From Pseudomonas sp. LRP2-20 (lineage in GTDB: Bacteria; Pseudomonadota; Gammaproteobacteria; Pseudomonadales; Pseudomonadaceae): a stretch of DNA of 64,000 bases. The notes under the pieces were generated by a model that ran no database searches, had not been told where the DNA came from, and saw nothing but the letters and a program-made list of their open reading frames with translations. The stretch's first letter is position 1, and every line of letters begins with the position of its first letter. The DNA lies in NCBI RefSeq assembly GCF_024349685.1, contig NZ_AP025944.1:192001-256000 (forward strand), given 5' to 3'. This document shows positions 34,512-43,521 of the stretch, in pieces. The translations under genes were made by a program, and so were the position numbers.

Positions 34512-34916
34512 GTGAAAGCGTGGATCTTGATGGTGCTGGCGCTGATGCTGCCAGCGGCGGCCATGGCCGAGGAAGCCAAGGAAGGGGAACCGAAGGTTTC
34601 CTATATCACCCTGAGCCCGCCCTTCGTCGGCAATTACGCCCTCGATGGCAGCCCCAAGCTGCGCGTGTACAAGGCCGATGTGGCCCTGCGTGTGACCGGC
34701 GACGCCGCAGCAACTGCGGTCAAGCATCAGGAACCGCTGATCCGCAACCAGCTGGTGGCACTGTTCACCCAGCAGACTGTTGAGACCATGAGCAACGTCG
34801 ACGCCAAGGAAAAGCTGCGTCAGGAAGCGTTGAAGCAGGTGCAGCAGGTGATGGAAGCGGAAGAGGGCAAGCCGATTGTCGAGGATCTGCTGTTCAATAA
34901 CCTGATCGTGCAGTGA
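34512..34916 (+). CDS. FliL-like periplasmic protein
   Basis: 134 residues from GTG 34512, with AGGAGCG as ribosome binding site. Residues 1-19 are a signal peptide (MKAWILMVLALMLPAAAMA); the mature part (YITLSPPFVGNYALDG, LRVYKADVALRVTGDAAATAVKHQEPLIRNQLVALFTQQT) resembles the periplasmic domain of FliL, the stator-associated flagellar protein, but the membrane anchor is replaced by a cleavable signal. No flagellar genes are near, so a role outside the flagellum is likely. Confidence 0.75.
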   Translation: MKAWILMVLALMLPAAAMAEEAKEGEPKVSYITLSPPFVGNYALDGSPKLRVYKADVALRVTGDAAATAVKHQEPLIRNQLVALFTQQTVETMSNVDAKEKLRQEALKQVQQVMEAEEGKPIVEDLLFNNLIVQ

Positions 34917-34971
34917 GTCGAACCTCACGGGCCCCTCGGGGATGTGGTCGAAACGCTGAAGCTAGCGCGAT

Positions 34972-35064
34972 CACTGTGGGAGCGGGTTTACCCGCGAAGA
35001 ATCCAGCGCAGTTTATGGCACCGGCTCCGCCGGTGTTCGCGGGTAAACCCGCTCCCACAGGAAA
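34972..35064. repeat. REP pair
   Basis: CTGTGGGAGCGGGTTTACCC and its inverse are arranged in outward orientation around ACCGGCTCCGCCGGT, itself a 7-bp dyad. It separates convergent genes. Confidence 0.87.
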
Positions 35065-35087
35065 TGCGTCGGGGCCGGCGAGTGCGT

Positions 35088-35540
35088 TCAGCGCGCCAGG
35101 GCGATGATCGCCGCCCACTGCTCTTCAGTCACCGGCATCACCGACAACCGTGTGCCTTTCTGCACCAGCGGCAACTCTGCCAGCGCACTCTGCTGCTTGA
35201 GCAAGCCCAGCCCCAGCACCTGCCGGAATGTCTTCACGTGGGCTACGTCCACCGCGCTCCACGGGTTCTTCTCGGCATTGGCCTTGGGGTCGAAGTAGTG
35301 GCTTTCCGGGTCCAGCGCCGTGGGGTCCGGGTAGGCCGCCGCCGTGATCCGGGCGATGCCGGCAATGCCCGGCTGTGGGCAGCTGGAGTGGTAAAAGAAG
35401 AACTCGTCGCCCTCGCTCATGGCCCGCATGAAATTGCGCGCCTGGTAGTTGCGTACGCCATCCCAGCGCGCCTCACCCAGGCGACCAAGGCCTTCGATCG
35501 AGAGCTCGTCGGGCTCGGACTTCATCAGCCAATAGGCCAT
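35088..35540 (-). CDS. EVE domain-containing protein
   Basis: 150 residues. MAYWLMKSEPDELSIEGLGRLGEARWDGVRNYQARNFMRAMSEGDEFFFYHSSC is the conserved EVE (thymocyte nuclear protein 1-like) fold, related to PUA and YTH modules that hold modified bases. GIAGIARITAAAYPDPTA and the VDVAHVK block complete it. A role in recognising modified nucleic acids is known for some relatives, but not shown here. The ribosome binding site is CAGGAG. It is divergent from the 49-residue membrane protein. Confidence 0.9.
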   Translation of the reverse strand: MAYWLMKSEPDELSIEGLGRLGEARWDGVRNYQARNFMRAMSEGDEFFFYHSSCPQPGIAGIARITAAAYPDPTALDPESHYFDPKANAEKNPWSAVDVAHVKTFRQVLGLGLLKQQSALAELPLVQKGTRLSVMPVTEEQWAAIIALAR

Positions 35541-35718
35541 GGATACTGCTCCTGAAAAGGTTTGAAATAACCTGTTGCACGAAACCGACAGCCGGTTGGC
35601 GTCAACGTTTGCGTGGCGACTCAGGTTGTCGGAAAATGCGCCGATTTTAAAGCTAGACGCTCCGGCGGCACCTAGAAGGTCGCCGAGCCTGAACGTATGC
35701 CTAGGGGGGCATTCTTCG

Positions 35719-35868
35719 ATGAATCAACGCAAACCGGATCTACTGTGGATCCTGGTCTTCATCTTTGGACTGGGTGTGGTCACCACCGGTTATGCCCAGG
35801 GCATCTGGGAGAAAAAGCTGGATACCGCCTATCAGACTCCGGTCGACGCCAATCCGCAGCAACGTTGA
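35719..35868 (+). CDS. Small conserved membrane protein (49 aa)
   Basis: ATG 35719 gives MNQRKPDLLWILVFIFGLGVVTTGYAQG..., a basic start, one hydrophobic helix (residues 8-26) and a short polar tail ending NPQQR. The frame is open upstream, but that part is unlikely to be translated. GGGGG at 35704-35708 is the only ribosome binding site candidate. The helix could be a signal peptide (cleavage after YAQ) or an anchor. It converges on ygfA. Function unknown. Confidence 0.65.
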   Translation: MNQRKPDLLWILVFIFGLGVVTTGYAQGIWEKKLDTAYQTPVDANPQQR

Positions 35869-35888
35869 TGCCCCCTCGCTGACGCCGC

Positions 35889-36497
35889 TCAGTTCGGCGC
35901 CAGGTACCAGGCTCGGTCGCTTACCGTGCCCTGCAGTGGTACATCCCAACTGGCTTGTGCCAGTCGCTCTACCTTCTGGCATTCATGTGCCAGCCCCAGC
36001 AGCAGCGGTTTCTTCCAGGTCTTGCGGCGCGCCTGGTAGGCCAGGCTGCGGTCGTAGAACCCCCCGCCCATGCCCAGTCGCCCGCCGACTTCATCGAAAC
36101 CGACCAACGGCAACAGGATCAGGTCCAGCGACCAGATCGGGCGCTGGCGCCTGCGATCGGTCAATGGTTCTGGAATACGGAAGCGGTTGCGCTTGAGTTT
36201 TTCGCCCTGTTCGAAACGCTGGAACACCATGCGCGTGCGCGGCCAGGCATGCAGCACTGGCAGGTAGGTGCGTTTGCCCCGGCGCTGGGCCTCGCGCAGC
36301 AGCAGGCGCGGGTCGATTTCACCGTCGTTGGGCAGGTACAGGGCGATATGCCGGGCGCGGCGGAACAAAGGGTGCTGCGCCAACTGGCGGTACAGGCCGC
36401 GTGAGGCCTGGTGTTGCTGGGCGGGTGTAAGGGCGCGGCGGGCGTTGCGTAGCAGGCGACGAAGCTGGGGGCGGGTGAGCGGCGCAGTTTCGGTCAT
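35889..36497 (-). CDS. ygfA: 5-formyltetrahydrofolate cyclo-ligase
   Basis: 202 residues. RRLLRNARRALTP is the N-terminal basic block, YLPNDGEIDPRLLL and the PLVGFDEVGGRLGMGGGFYDRSL block form the ATP and folate site of the family. It converts 5-formyl-THF to methenyl-THF. It lies directly downstream of the 6S RNA on the same strand, the arrangement widely seen in gammaproteobacteria (ssrS-ygfA), so it may be transcribed as the tail of the 6S transcript. Confidence 0.93.
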   Translation of the reverse strand: MTETAPLTRPQLRRLLRNARRALTPAQQHQASRGLYRQLAQHPLFRRARHIALYLPNDGEIDPRLLLREAQRRGKRTYLPVLHAWPRTRMVFQRFEQGEKLKRNRFRIPEPLTDRRRQRPIWSLDLILLPLVGFDEVGGRLGMGGGFYDRSLAYQARRKTWKKPLLLGLAHECQKVERLAQASWDVPLQGTVSDRAWYLAPN

Positions 36498-36550
36498 GGC
36501 ACTGGCTATCCCAGGTGTCGGTTTGCCCAGCTGAGCGCTGGGCAGGAAGA

Positions 36551-36732
36551 ATCAGGCTCCCCGATAAGACCGCTATCGGTGTAGCCCTTGAACCCGAAAG
36601 TTCAAGGTGGAGATTGCAGGGGGCGTTAAGGCTTTCCGTCGGGCGGACATGCACACCGGCCCCAGCGTGCAACCCCCGTGGTTGTGCGTATCGGCTCAGG
36701 GACATAACCGACTGGCGCATCCCCCAGGGAGT
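36551..36732 (-). ncRNA. ssrS: 6S RNA
   Basis: On the minus strand the conserved 6S elements occur in order: GTCCCTGAGCCGATA (near 36704), TCCGCCCGACGGAAAGCCTTAA (36629-36650) and CACCTTGAAC...GTTCAAGGG(C)TACA (36581-36610), as in E. coli 6S RNA. The structure has a long hairpin with an open bubble that mimics an open promoter and traps sigma-70 RNA polymerase. TATACT (36739-36744, minus strand) is a good -10, putting the start near 36732. A hairpin TGCCCAGC-GCTCA-GCTGGGCA follows at about 36523-36544. Ends are approximate. Confidence 0.92.
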
Positions 36733-36738
36733 GGCGCC

Positions 36739-36744
36739 AGTATA
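36739..36744 (-). promoter_or_regulatory. -10 element of the 6S RNA promoter
   Basis: TATACT on the minus strand, 7 nt before the inferred start of 6S RNA; it lies in the gap after the zapA stop. No good -35 hexamer is seen. Confidence 0.5.
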
Positions 36745-36750
36745 CCAATC

Positions 36751-37071
36751 TCAGGGGTTTTTGGTACCCGCATCGTCGGACAAAGCCTGATCGACCCGCT
36801 CCAGCAGGTCGCGTACCTGTTCACGGCTGGTGCCACTCACCGGCGCGTCGCTGCGGTCTTCCTGGCGGTGCAGCATTTCGTGAGTGATGTTCAACGCCGC
36901 CATGACCGCAATGCGGTCGGCCCCGATCACCTTGCCGCTGCTGCGGATCTCGCGCATCTTGCCATCCAGGTAGCGCGCCGCGCTGACCAGGTTGTTGCGC
37001 TCTTCCGGCGGGCAGATGATCGAATACTCCTTGTCGAGGATCTGCACGGTGACGCTATTGCTTGAACTCAT
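36751..37071 (-). CDS. zapA: Cell division protein ZapA
   Basis: 106 residues from ATG 37071; the start overlaps the stop of the upstream gene (ATGA). MSSSNSVTVQILDKEYSIICPPEERNNLVSAARYLDGKMREIRSSGKVIGADRIAVMAALNI is the ZapA globular head, followed by a coiled coil (REQVRDLLERVDQAL). ZapA bundles FtsZ filaments at the division ring. It is in an operon with the ZapB-like gene and is followed by 6S RNA and ygfA. Confidence 0.95.
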   Translation of the reverse strand: MSSSNSVTVQILDKEYSIICPPEERNNLVSAARYLDGKMREIRSSGKVIGADRIAVMAALNITHEMLHRQEDRSDAPVSGTSREQVRDLLERVDQALSDDAGTKNP

Positions 37072-37286
37072 GAGTCTTGCTCCAGGGCCTTCAGGCGTAA
37101 AATCATCGACTCGACCTTGCGCTTGGCGATCTCGTTCTTTTCGATGAGGTGGGCGCGCTCCTCGCGCCAGGATTTTTCCTGAGCTACTAGGAGTGCATTT
37201 TGCCGTTTTAGTTGCTCGACGCGTTCGATCAGCAACTCGAATCGGCTCATCAGCGCTTGCAGGTCGTTCTCTTGCGTGGGTTGCAC
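37068..37286 (-). CDS. ZapB-like coiled-coil protein (TIGR02449 type)
   Basis: 72 residues, almost wholly coiled coil: LQALMSRFELLIERVEQLKRQNALLVAQEKSWREERAHLIEKNEIAKRKVESMILRLKALEQDS. Such short proteins next to zapA are thought to act with it in division, like ZapB. It overlaps zapA by 4 nt, so it is co-translated. Confidence 0.85.
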   Translation of the reverse strand: MQPTQENDLQALMSRFELLIERVEQLKRQNALLVAQEKSWREERAHLIEKNEIAKRKVESMILRLKALEQDS

Positions 37287-37432
37287 TCGATTCGCTCCGT
37301 CGTTGAATCACCCTGCGATGATGCCTCTCCCCGCGCAGCGGCGGCCAGTGCCGATGGTCTTGGCGCGCCTGCCGGTGCTAGGATACAAGGTCTTCATTCT
37401 AGTCAAATGCGCCGTCTGGCGCCTAGCCGACC

Positions 37433-37987
37433 ATGCCTAATACTCAATCGCCTTACGTTGCCTTCGCCATGCTGCTCTCCAGCAATGGCCACCCTGTAAC
37501 CCCTGCCGAGCTGCATGGCCTGTTGATCGGGCGCAGCTGTGCCGGTGCAGGCTTCGATGCCGAGGCCTGGCTGGCCGATGCCGCCCAACTGCTGGAAACC
37601 GAACCCGGCGACACCGTGCGCAACGCCCTGATCGGCCTGCAAGAGATGGTCAAGGGCGAGCTGAACAGCGAAGACATGGCCATCGTCCTGCTGCTGCCTA
37701 GCGACGATGCCGCACTGGCTGACCGCGCCGAGGCACTGGGCCAGTGGTGCCAGGGCTTCATCACCGGTTTTGGCCTGAACGCAGGTGGCAAGGACCTGTC
37801 TACCGAAGCCAAGGAAGTGCTGCAGGACCTGGTGGCGATTTCCCAGGTCCAGGAAGCACTCGAAGAATCCGAAGACGGCGAGAGCGACTACATGGAAGTC
37901 ATGGAGTACCTGCGCGTCGCACCGCTGCTGCTGTACACGGAGCTGGCCGCGCCTGCCGCACCCGCGCCAAAACCTTCGCTGCACTGA
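37433..37987 (+). CDS. YgfB/YecA (UPF0149) family protein
   Basis: 184 residues. The family blocks are [45 protein letters not shown] and [20 protein letters not shown], which form the all-helical UPF0149 fold. YgfB represses ampDh3 expression in P. aeruginosa, so a regulatory role is possible here. It lies 22 nt before pepP and is divergent from zapB-zapA, as in many pseudomonads. Confidence 0.9.
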   Translation: MPNTQSPYVAFAMLLSSNGHPVTPAELHGLLIGRSCAGAGFDAEAWLADAAQLLETEPGDTVRNALIGLQEMVKGELNSEDMAIVLLLPSDDAALADRAEALGQWCQGFITGFGLNAGGKDLSTEAKEVLQDLVAISQVQEALEESEDGESDYMEVMEYLRVAPLLLYTELAAPAAPAPKPSLH

Positions 37988-38009
37988 TCAACCGGGGGTA
38001 GTTCTGCCC

Positions 38010-39344
38010 ATGAGCCACATACCCAAGGCCGAGTATGCCCGTCGGCGCAAGGCGCTGATGGCGCAGATGGTCCCCAACAGCATCGCCATCCTGCCCGCCG
38101 CCGCCGTTGCCATCCGCAACCGCGACGTCGAGCACGTGTACCGCCAGGACAGCGATTTCCAGTACCTCAGCGGCTTCCCCGAGCCCGAAGCGGTGATTGC
38201 CCTGATCCCTGGTCGCGAGCATGGCGAGTACGTGTTGTTCTGCCGCGAGCGCAACCCGGAGCGCGAGCAATGGGACGGGCTGCGTGCCGGCCAGGAAGGT
38301 GCCGTCCGTGACTTTGGCGCGGACGATGCGTTCCCGATCACCGATATCGACGAGATCCTGCCGGGCCTGATCGAAGGCCGCGAACGGGTCTACAGCGCCA
38401 TGGGCAGCAATGCGGAGTTCGACCGCCGGCTGATGGACTGGATCAACGTGATCCGCTCCAAGGCACGCCTCGGCGCCCAGCCGCCGAACGAGTTCGTTGC
38501 GCTGGATCATCTGCTGCACGACATGCGCCTGTATAAATCGGCAGCGGAAGTGAAGGTGATGCGTACCGCCGCAGATATCTCCGCGCGCGCCCATGTGCGG
38601 GCCATGCAGGCCTGCCGCGCAGGGCTGCACGAATACAGCCTGGAAGCCGAGCTGGACTATGAGTTCCGCAAGGGCGGGGCAAAGATGCCGGCCTACGGTT
38701 CGATCGTCGCCGCCGGGCGCAATGGCTGCATCCTGCATTACCAGCAGAACGATGCCCCGCTCAAGGACGGCGACCTGGTGCTGATCGATGCCGGTTGCGA
38801 GATCGACTGCTACGCCAGCGACATCACCCGTACCTTCCCGGTCAGCGGGCGTTTTTCGCCCGAGCAGAAGGCCATCTACGAGCTGGTGCTCAAGGCCCAG
38901 GCCGCTGCCTTTGCCGAGATTGCCCCAGGCAAGCACTGGAACCACGCCCACGAGGCGACCGTGCGGGTCATCACCGAAGGCCTGGTGGACCTCGGCTTGC
39001 TCAAGGGTGAAGTGCAGGCACTGATCGACAGCGAGGCCTACCGGGCGTTCTACATGCACCGCGCCGGGCACTGGCTGGGCATGGATGTGCACGATGTCGG
39101 CGAATACAAGGTCGGTGGCGAGTGGCGGGTGCTGGAGCCCGGCATGGCGCTGACTGTCGAGCCAGGCATCTACATTGCCGCCGACAACCAGGAGGTCGCG
39201 AAGAAATGGCGCGGCATCGGCATCAGGATCGAGGATGACGTGGTAGTGACCAAGCAAGGTTGTGAAATCCTGACCTCGGGTGTGCCCCGCACGGTCGCCG
39301 AGATCGAGGCGCTGATGCAGGCTGCACGTAAGGACGCGGCATGA
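38010..39344 (+). CDS. pepP: Xaa-Pro aminopeptidase PepP
   Basis: 444 residues from ATG 38010 (a longer frame runs back through ygfB but is not used). It has the creatinase/aminopeptidase P two-domain fold; metal ligands are in VLIDAGCEIDCYASDITRTFPVSG (two Asp), YMHRAGHWLGMDVHDVG (His), and the Glu residues of MALTVEPGIYI and GIGIRIEDDVVV. It releases N-terminal residues before proline. It overlaps ubiH by 4 nt, as in E. coli pepP-ubiH-ubiI. Confidence 0.96.
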   Translation: MSHIPKAEYARRRKALMAQMVPNSIAILPAAAVAIRNRDVEHVYRQDSDFQYLSGFPEPEAVIALIPGREHGEYVLFCRERNPEREQWDGLRAGQEGAVRDFGADDAFPITDIDEILPGLIEGRERVYSAMGSNAEFDRRLMDWINVIRSKARLGAQPPNEFVALDHLLHDMRLYKSAAEVKVMRTAADISARAHVRAMQACRAGLHEYSLEAELDYEFRKGGAKMPAYGSIVAAGRNGCILHYQQNDAPLKDGDLVLIDAGCEIDCYASDITRTFPVSGRFSPEQKAIYELVLKAQAAAFAEIAPGKHWNHAHEATVRVITEGLVDLGLLKGEVQALIDSEAYRAFYMHRAGHWLGMDVHDVGEYKVGGEWRVLEPGMALTVEPGIYIAADNQEVAKKWRGIGIRIEDDVVVTKQGCEILTSGVPRTVAEIEALMQAARKDAA

Positions 39345-40540
39345 GCCGGGTCAACCTGGCGATCATCGGCGGCGGGCTGGTCGGTGCGAGCCTGGCCCTG
39401 GCCCTGCAGGCCGGCGCCAAGGCGCGCGGCTGGAAGATCCTGTTGATCGAGCCGTTCGCCCCCGGCGACAGCTTCCAGCCCAGCTACGATGCGCGTTCTT
39501 CGGCGCTGTCGTTTGGCACCCGGCAGATTTACCAGCACCTTGGCCTGTGGCAAACCATCAGCGCGCGCGCCGAGCCGATCCGGCAAATCCAGGTTTCCGA
39601 CCGTGGCCGCTTCGGCGCCACCCGCCTGGACGCCATGGAAGAAGGCGTGCCGGCCCTGGGTTACGTGGTGGAAAACGCCTGGCTCGGGCAATGCCTGTGG
39701 CAAGGGCTGGACAGTGAGGTGGTGAGCTGGCGCTGCCCGGCCGAAGTGAAGGCGATGCAGGCCATCGAGGGTGGCTACCGCCTGCTGCTGGATGACGACA
39801 CCAGCCTGGAATGCGACCTCGCCGTGCTGGCCGATGGCGGCCGCTCCGGTCTGCGCGAGCAGTTGGGCATTCATGTGCGCCGTACCCCCTACGAACAGAG
39901 CGCACTGATCGCCAACATCACCCCTGGCGAGGCCCACTGTGGCCAAGCCTTCGAGCGCTTCACCGAGCAAGGCCCGATGGCCTTGCTGCCATTGCCGGAA
40001 AACCGCTGCGCGCTGGTCTGGACACGGCAAGGGATGGATGCCCGGCGCCTGGCCGAGATCGACGAGCGCAGCTTCCTGCGCGAGTTGCAGGATGCCTTTG
40101 GCTACCGCCTCGGTGCCCTGCGCCAGGTCGGTGCGCGGCATCTCTATCCGCTGGCGCTGATCGAGGCCGAAGAGCAGGTGCGGCCACACCTGGTGGTGCT
40201 GGGCAACGCGGCGCACAGCCTGCACCCGATCGCCGGCCAAGGCTTCAACCTGTCGTTGCGTGACGTGCAGTCGCTGGCCGATGCCCTGTTGGCGGGCCCA
40301 CAGCATCCGGGCGACCTGGCCAGCCTGCAGGCCTATCGCCAGCGCCAGCGTCTCGATCAGGCGCTGACCATCGGCTTCTCCGACCAGGTCACCCGCCTGT
40401 TCGGCAGCAATCAGCCGCTGTTGGCGGCCGGGCGCAATCTCGGCCTGCTCGGGCTCGACCTGCTGCCACCGGCAAAAAGCTGGTTCGCCCGGCAGGCCAT
40501 GGGCCTGGGTACCCGCCCAGACCCGCGGGGCCAGGCATGA
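39341..40540 (+). CDS. ubiH: 2-octaprenyl-6-methoxyphenol hydroxylase UbiH
   Basis: 399 residues. The FAD fingerprint IIGGGLVGASLALAL lies at the N-terminus, the DG motif is in LAVLADGGRSGLR, and VVLGNAAHSLHPIAGQGFNLSLRD is the second FAD motif (GN in place of the usual GD). It hydroxylates the ubiquinone ring. It overlaps pepP upstream and the thioesterase gene downstream, each by 4 nt. Confidence 0.94.
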   Translation: MSRVNLAIIGGGLVGASLALALQAGAKARGWKILLIEPFAPGDSFQPSYDARSSALSFGTRQIYQHLGLWQTISARAEPIRQIQVSDRGRFGATRLDAMEEGVPALGYVVENAWLGQCLWQGLDSEVVSWRCPAEVKAMQAIEGGYRLLLDDDTSLECDLAVLADGGRSGLREQLGIHVRRTPYEQSALIANITPGEAHCGQAFERFTEQGPMALLPLPENRCALVWTRQGMDARRLAEIDERSFLRELQDAFGYRLGALRQVGARHLYPLALIEAEEQVRPHLVVLGNAAHSLHPIAGQGFNLSLRDVQSLADALLAGPQHPGDLASLQAYRQRQRLDQALTIGFSDQVTRLFGSNQPLLAAGRNLGLLGLDLLPPAKSWFARQAMGLGTRPDPRGQA

Positions 40541-41019
40541 GCAACCCACGCAGGCTGGCGCGCCGGGCGCGCATGTTGCGCTGGCTGCTGAACTTCTACC
40601 CGCCCTACATCGGTGCCGGTATCCGCATCCAGCACATCAGCCCGGACATGCGCAGCGTCAAGGTACGCATGAAGCTGACCCGCTGGAACCGCAACTACGT
40701 CGGCACCCAGTTTGGCGGCAGCCTGTACTCGATGGTCGACCCGTTCTACATGCTGCTGCTTATCGAGCAGCTGGGCCGCGAATACATCGTCTGGGACAAG
40801 GCCGCCAGCATTGACTTCATCGCCCCAGGCAAGAGCACGGTGTACGCCGAATTCCACGTCGATGATGCGCTGCTGGATGAGATTCGCCAGCAGACCGCCG
40901 GCGGTAAGAAATACCTGCCCCGTGTGCAGGTCGATATCCGTGACGAAGCCGGCGAGCTGGTGGCACGGGTCGATAAAACCCTATACGTGCGGCTCAAGCC
41001 GCAAGCGAGGCAGGCGTAA
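40537..41019 (+). CDS. DUF4442 hotdog-fold thioesterase-like protein
   Basis: 160 residues with the hotdog pattern MKLTRWNRNYVGTQFGGSLYSMVDPFYMLLLIEQLG, followed by YIVWDKAASIDFIAPGKSTVYAEF. Such proteins belong to the DUF4442/acyl-CoA thioesterase clan; the NY.GT.FGGSLYSM block holds the putative active residues. Its place between ubiH and ubiI, with a 4-nt overlap to ubiH and 3 nt to ubiI, is unusual and suggests a role near quinone or acyl metabolism, but no reaction can be assigned. Confidence 0.85.
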   Translation: MSNPRRLARRARMLRWLLNFYPPYIGAGIRIQHISPDMRSVKVRMKLTRWNRNYVGTQFGGSLYSMVDPFYMLLLIEQLGREYIVWDKAASIDFIAPGKSTVYAEFHVDDALLDEIRQQTAGGKKYLPRVQVDIRDEAGELVARVDKTLYVRLKPQARQA

Positions 41020-41022
41020 GGC

Positions 41023-42246
41023 ATGGAAATGCGCGCAGATCTGTTGATTGTCGGTGCCGGTATGGTCGGCAGCGCCCTGGCCCTGGCGCTTCGCCACAGC
41101 GGCCTGGAAATTCTCCTGCTCGATGGCGGCCCGCTGTCGGTCAAACCGTTCGACGGCGCCGCACCGTTCGAACCACGGGTGAGTGCCTTGTCGGCGGCCA
41201 GCCAGCGCATCCTTGAGCGCCTGGGTGCCTGGGAAGGCATCGCCAGTCGGCGCGTGTCGCCGTATTCCGACATGCATGTATGGGATGGCAGCGGTACCGG
41301 TCAGATTCATTTCTCGGCAGCCAGCGTGCATGCCCAGGTGCTCGGCCATATCGTCGAGAACCGGGTGGTACAGGACGGTCTGCTCGAGTGCCTGCACGAC
41401 AGCGACATCGGCCTGTTGCCCAATGCCCGTCTGGAGCAGCTGCGCCGCTCCGGTGACGAATGGCTGCTGACCCTTGCCGATGGCCGCCAGCTGCGCACAC
41501 CGTTGGTGGTAGCCGCCGACGGCGCCAACTCGGCGGTGCGCCGACTGGCCGGTTGCCAGACCCGCGAATGGGATTATCTGCATCACGCGATCGTCACCAG
41601 CGTGCGCTGCAGTGCCGCGCACCAGGCCACCGCCTGGCAGCGGTTCACCGATGAGGGGCCGCTGGCGTTCCTGCCGTTGTCGCGTGACGGCAAGCAGGAC
41701 TGGTGCTCGATCGTCTGGTCGACGACGCCAGAGCAGGCCGAGCAGGTCATGGCGCTGGATGAACAGGCCTTCCTCAAGGCCCTGGAGCGTGCCTTCGAGG
41801 GGCGTCTGGGCGATGTGCTGGAAGCCGACCCGCGCGTCTGCGTGCCGTTGCGCCAGCGCCACGCCAAGCGCTACGTGGACGAAGGGCTGGTGCTGATCGG
41901 CGATGCCGCGCACACCATTCATCCGTTGGCCGGGCAGGGTGTCAACCTGGGCTTCCTCGATGCTGCCGTGCTGGCCGAGGTGCTGGAGAATGCCTGCGCG
42001 CGTGGTGAGCGGTTGGCGGATGTGAAGGTGCTCAGCCGTTATGAGCGCCGGCGCATGCCGCACAACCTGGCGTTGATGGCGGCGATGGAGGGTTTTGAGC
42101 GGTTGTTCCAGGCCAACCCGCTGCCGTTGCGCTGGTTGCGTAACAGCGGGTTGAAGCTGGTGGAGCAGATGCCGGAAGCCAAGGCGATGTTCGTGCGCCA
42201 GGCCCTGGGGTTGACCGGGGACCTCCCGGAGCTGGCCAAGGCTTGA
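41023..42246 (+). CDS. ubiI: UbiH/UbiF/VisC family FAD hydroxylase (UbiI-like)
   Basis: 407 residues. FAD motif LLIVGAGMVGSALALALRHSG, DG motif PLVVAADGANSAVRRLAG, and LIGDAAHTIHPLAGQGVNLGFLD. It is a paralogue of ubiH two genes upstream and probably carries out another ring hydroxylation in ubiquinone synthesis. The choice between UbiI and UbiF is not settled by sequence reading alone; position favours ubiI/visC. It is the last gene of the pepP operon. Confidence 0.88.
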   Translation: MEMRADLLIVGAGMVGSALALALRHSGLEILLLDGGPLSVKPFDGAAPFEPRVSALSAASQRILERLGAWEGIASRRVSPYSDMHVWDGSGTGQIHFSAASVHAQVLGHIVENRVVQDGLLECLHDSDIGLLPNARLEQLRRSGDEWLLTLADGRQLRTPLVVAADGANSAVRRLAGCQTREWDYLHHAIVTSVRCSAAHQATAWQRFTDEGPLAFLPLSRDGKQDWCSIVWSTTPEQAEQVMALDEQAFLKALERAFEGRLGDVLEADPRVCVPLRQRHAKRYVDEGLVLIGDAAHTIHPLAGQGVNLGFLDAAVLAEVLENACARGERLADVKVLSRYERRRMPHNLALMAAMEGFERLFQANPLPLRWLRNSGLKLVEQMPEAKAMFVRQALGLTGDLPELAKA

Positions 42247-42361
42247 GCTGGTGGGGCCGCAAAGCGGCCCCTTGCAACATTCGGTAACTGCTCGGTAGAT
42301 GAGCTGGAAAATGGGATTCACTACCATTTGCACCTCTCATACGATCCGAGGAGTGCTTTCC

Positions 42362-43363
42362 ATGTTGCCACGCAAGCCCCTATTGGCCGCCCTGGCCCTG
42401 ACCCTGTTCGGCGGCACAGCCCAGGCGGCGGACGAAGTGGTGGTGTACTCCTCGCGCATCGACGAGCTGATCAAACCGGTATTCGACGCCTACACTGCCA
42501 AGACCGGGGTCAAGGTCAAGTTCATCACCGACAAGGAAGCCCCGCTGATGCAGCGCATCAAGGCCGAGGGCGAGAACGGTGTGGCCGACCTGCTGCTCAC
42601 GGTCGATGCCGGCAACCTTTGGCAGGCCGAGCAGATGGGCATCCTGCAACCGATCAAGTCGGACATCATCGACCAGAACATCCCACCGCAGTACCGCGCT
42701 TCCTCCCATGACTGGACCGGCCTGAGCCTGCGCGCGCGGACCATCATCTACTCCACCGAGCGGGTAAAGCCGGCCGAGCTGACCACCTACGAAGCCCTCG
42801 CCGACAAACAATGGGAAGGGCGTCTGTGCCTGCGTACGGCGAAGAAGGTGTACAACCAGTCGCTGACCGCCACGCTGATCGAGAACCACGGCGAGGCCAA
42901 GGCCGAACAGATCGTCAAAGGCTGGGTCAGCAACCTGTCCACCGATGTGTTCTCCGACGACAACGCCGTGATCCAGGCCATCGAAGCCGGCCAGTGCGAC
43001 GTGGGCGTGGTCAACACCTACTACTACGGCCGCCTGCACGCCCAGAACCCGAAACTGCCGGTGAAGATCTTCTGGCCCAACCAGGGTGACCGTGGCGTAC
43101 ACGTCAACCTGTCGGGCATCGGCCTGACCAAGCATGCGCCACACCCGGAAGCCGCCAAGAAGCTGGTCGAGTGGATGACCGGCGAGGAGGCGCAGAAGCT
43201 GTTCGCCGACATCAACCAGGAGTTCCCGGCCAACCCGAAGGTCAAGCCGTCGGATGAAGTAGCGGCCTGGGGCAGCTTCAAGGCCGACAGCATTCCTGTG
43301 GAAGTGGCCGGCCAGCGCCAGGCCGAGGCCATCCGCCTGATGGACCGGGCTGGCTGGCGTTAA
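42362..43363 (+). CDS. Iron(III) ABC transporter substrate-binding protein (FbpA/HitA-like)
   Basis: 333 residues from ATG 42362, GAGGAG upstream. A signal peptide ([22 protein letters not shown]) precedes [21 protein letters not shown]. The paired tyrosines NTYYYGRL that bind iron in FbpA/FutA proteins are present, as is the [21 protein letters not shown] block. It should capture ferric iron in the periplasm. The permease gene follows after a REP pair; no ATPase gene is adjacent, so an ATPase encoded elsewhere must serve. No clear Fur box was found upstream. Confidence 0.9.
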   Translation: MLPRKPLLAALALTLFGGTAQAADEVVVYSSRIDELIKPVFDAYTAKTGVKVKFITDKEAPLMQRIKAEGENGVADLLLTVDAGNLWQAEQMGILQPIKSDIIDQNIPPQYRASSHDWTGLSLRARTIIYSTERVKPAELTTYEALADKQWEGRLCLRTAKKVYNQSLTATLIENHGEAKAEQIVKGWVSNLSTDVFSDDNAVIQAIEAGQCDVGVVNTYYYGRLHAQNPKLPVKIFWPNQGDRGVHVNLSGIGLTKHAPHPEAAKKLVEWMTGEEAQKLFADINQEFPANPKVKPSDEVAAWGSFKADSIPVEVAGQRQAEAIRLMDRAGWR

Positions 43364-43398
43364 GCACCAGGCTTTACTCTTCCGGGGCCTGACAGGGC

Positions 43399-43483
43399 CC
43401 CTTCGCGGGTAAACCCGCTCCCACAGGTTGCGCCATCCTGAAGGGCGATGATGTTCCTGTGGGAGCGGGTTTACCCGCGAACG
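43399..43483. repeat. REP pair between binding protein and permease genes
   Basis: CCCTTCGCGGGTAAACCCGC and its inverse lie inside what is probably one operon. Such hairpins may stabilise the upstream message and reduce permease expression; this is inference. Confidence 0.87.
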
Positions 43484-43521
43484 ACCGCGCAGCGGTCACT
43501 ATCGCAACCGAGAATTCAACC

